Assembly (NCBI GenBank): GCA_964564165.1
Contig: CAZLZZ010000022.1
Location: 1 to 30,050 of the forward strand
Direction of reading: 5' to 3'
Length of the DNA: 30,050 nt
Origin: NORP309 sp964564165
Lineage (GTDB): Bacteria; Pseudomonadota; Gammaproteobacteria; Xanthomonadales; Marinicellaceae
The notes below the pieces were generated by a model, which saw only the letters and a list, made by a program, of their open reading frames with translations, searched no databases and was not told the DNA's origin. Position 1 is the first letter of the stretch, and each line of letters begins with the position of its first letter. The translations under genes were made by a program, and so were the position numbers. Shown piece after piece: positions 30,007-30,050 of this stretch.

Positions 30007-30050
30007 TAATGTATATAGTGTTAGTTTATAAGTATTTACCGATGGTTTTG

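Noticed and set aside
1..30050. CRISPR array, tRNA, rRNA, prophage, restriction or other known defence genes
   Set aside because: No regularly spaced repeats with unique spacers, no cloverleaf with a GGTTCGA-type arm, and every sizeable gene is otherwise accounted for.

Overview
The window is AT-rich DNA from a Gammaproteobacterium. The chromosomal order prmB-aroC-asd-fimV-truA-trpF-trpB-trpA-accD-folC, with trpBA next to trpF, is the arrangement I know from Xanthomonadales-like lineages. The low GC, FimV, a large secreted trypsin-like protease with fibronectin-type modules and the paa genes would fit something near Marinicella. That placement is inference from gene content, not from a search.

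Left part (1-12.6 kb, all on +): the 3' end of prmB, a small secreted two-repeat protein, aroC (chorismate synthase), asd (aspartate-semialdehyde dehydrogenase), fimV (polar hub protein with LysM, membrane segment and very acidic tail), then a tight operon truA-trpF-trpB-trpA-accD-folC-rnm. In that operon the genes overlap or nearly touch, so tRNA modification, the last steps of tryptophan synthesis, acetyl-CoA carboxylase, folate glutamylation and a PHP-family nuclease are probably co-expressed. trpA and accD both end in short in-frame tandem repeats.

Middle (12.6-18 kb): rlmG (23S rRNA methyltransferase, -) diverges from a cyclic-nucleotide-binding/EAL phosphodiesterase gene, followed by a full-length gyrA behind a strong extended -10 promoter.

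Right part (18-30 kb): a phenylacetate block, paaJ then paaA-paaB-paaC-paaD-paaE. It carries the thiolase and the phenylacetyl-CoA epoxidase; the other paa genes are not in the window. A small orphan gene resembling HEAT-type immunity-like proteins sits between paaJ and paaA. After it come a secreted serine protease (-), thiI (+, lacking the rhodanese domain) and an alc-uraD ureide catabolism operon (-) running off the right edge.

The intergenic spaces are unusually rich in small dispersed repeats. Best resolved is 23828-24076, where two palindromic MITE-like elements of 69 and 158 bp lie head to tail, each bounded by CTAG, inside a palindromic site. The pair is itself flanked by inverted copies of another ~33-bp repeat. 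Remnants of the larger element's end recur at 12.7 and 22.6 kb. I did not find a new defence system, CRISPR array, tRNA or rRNA; the repeat architecture and a few orphan or modified proteins are the leads worth following.
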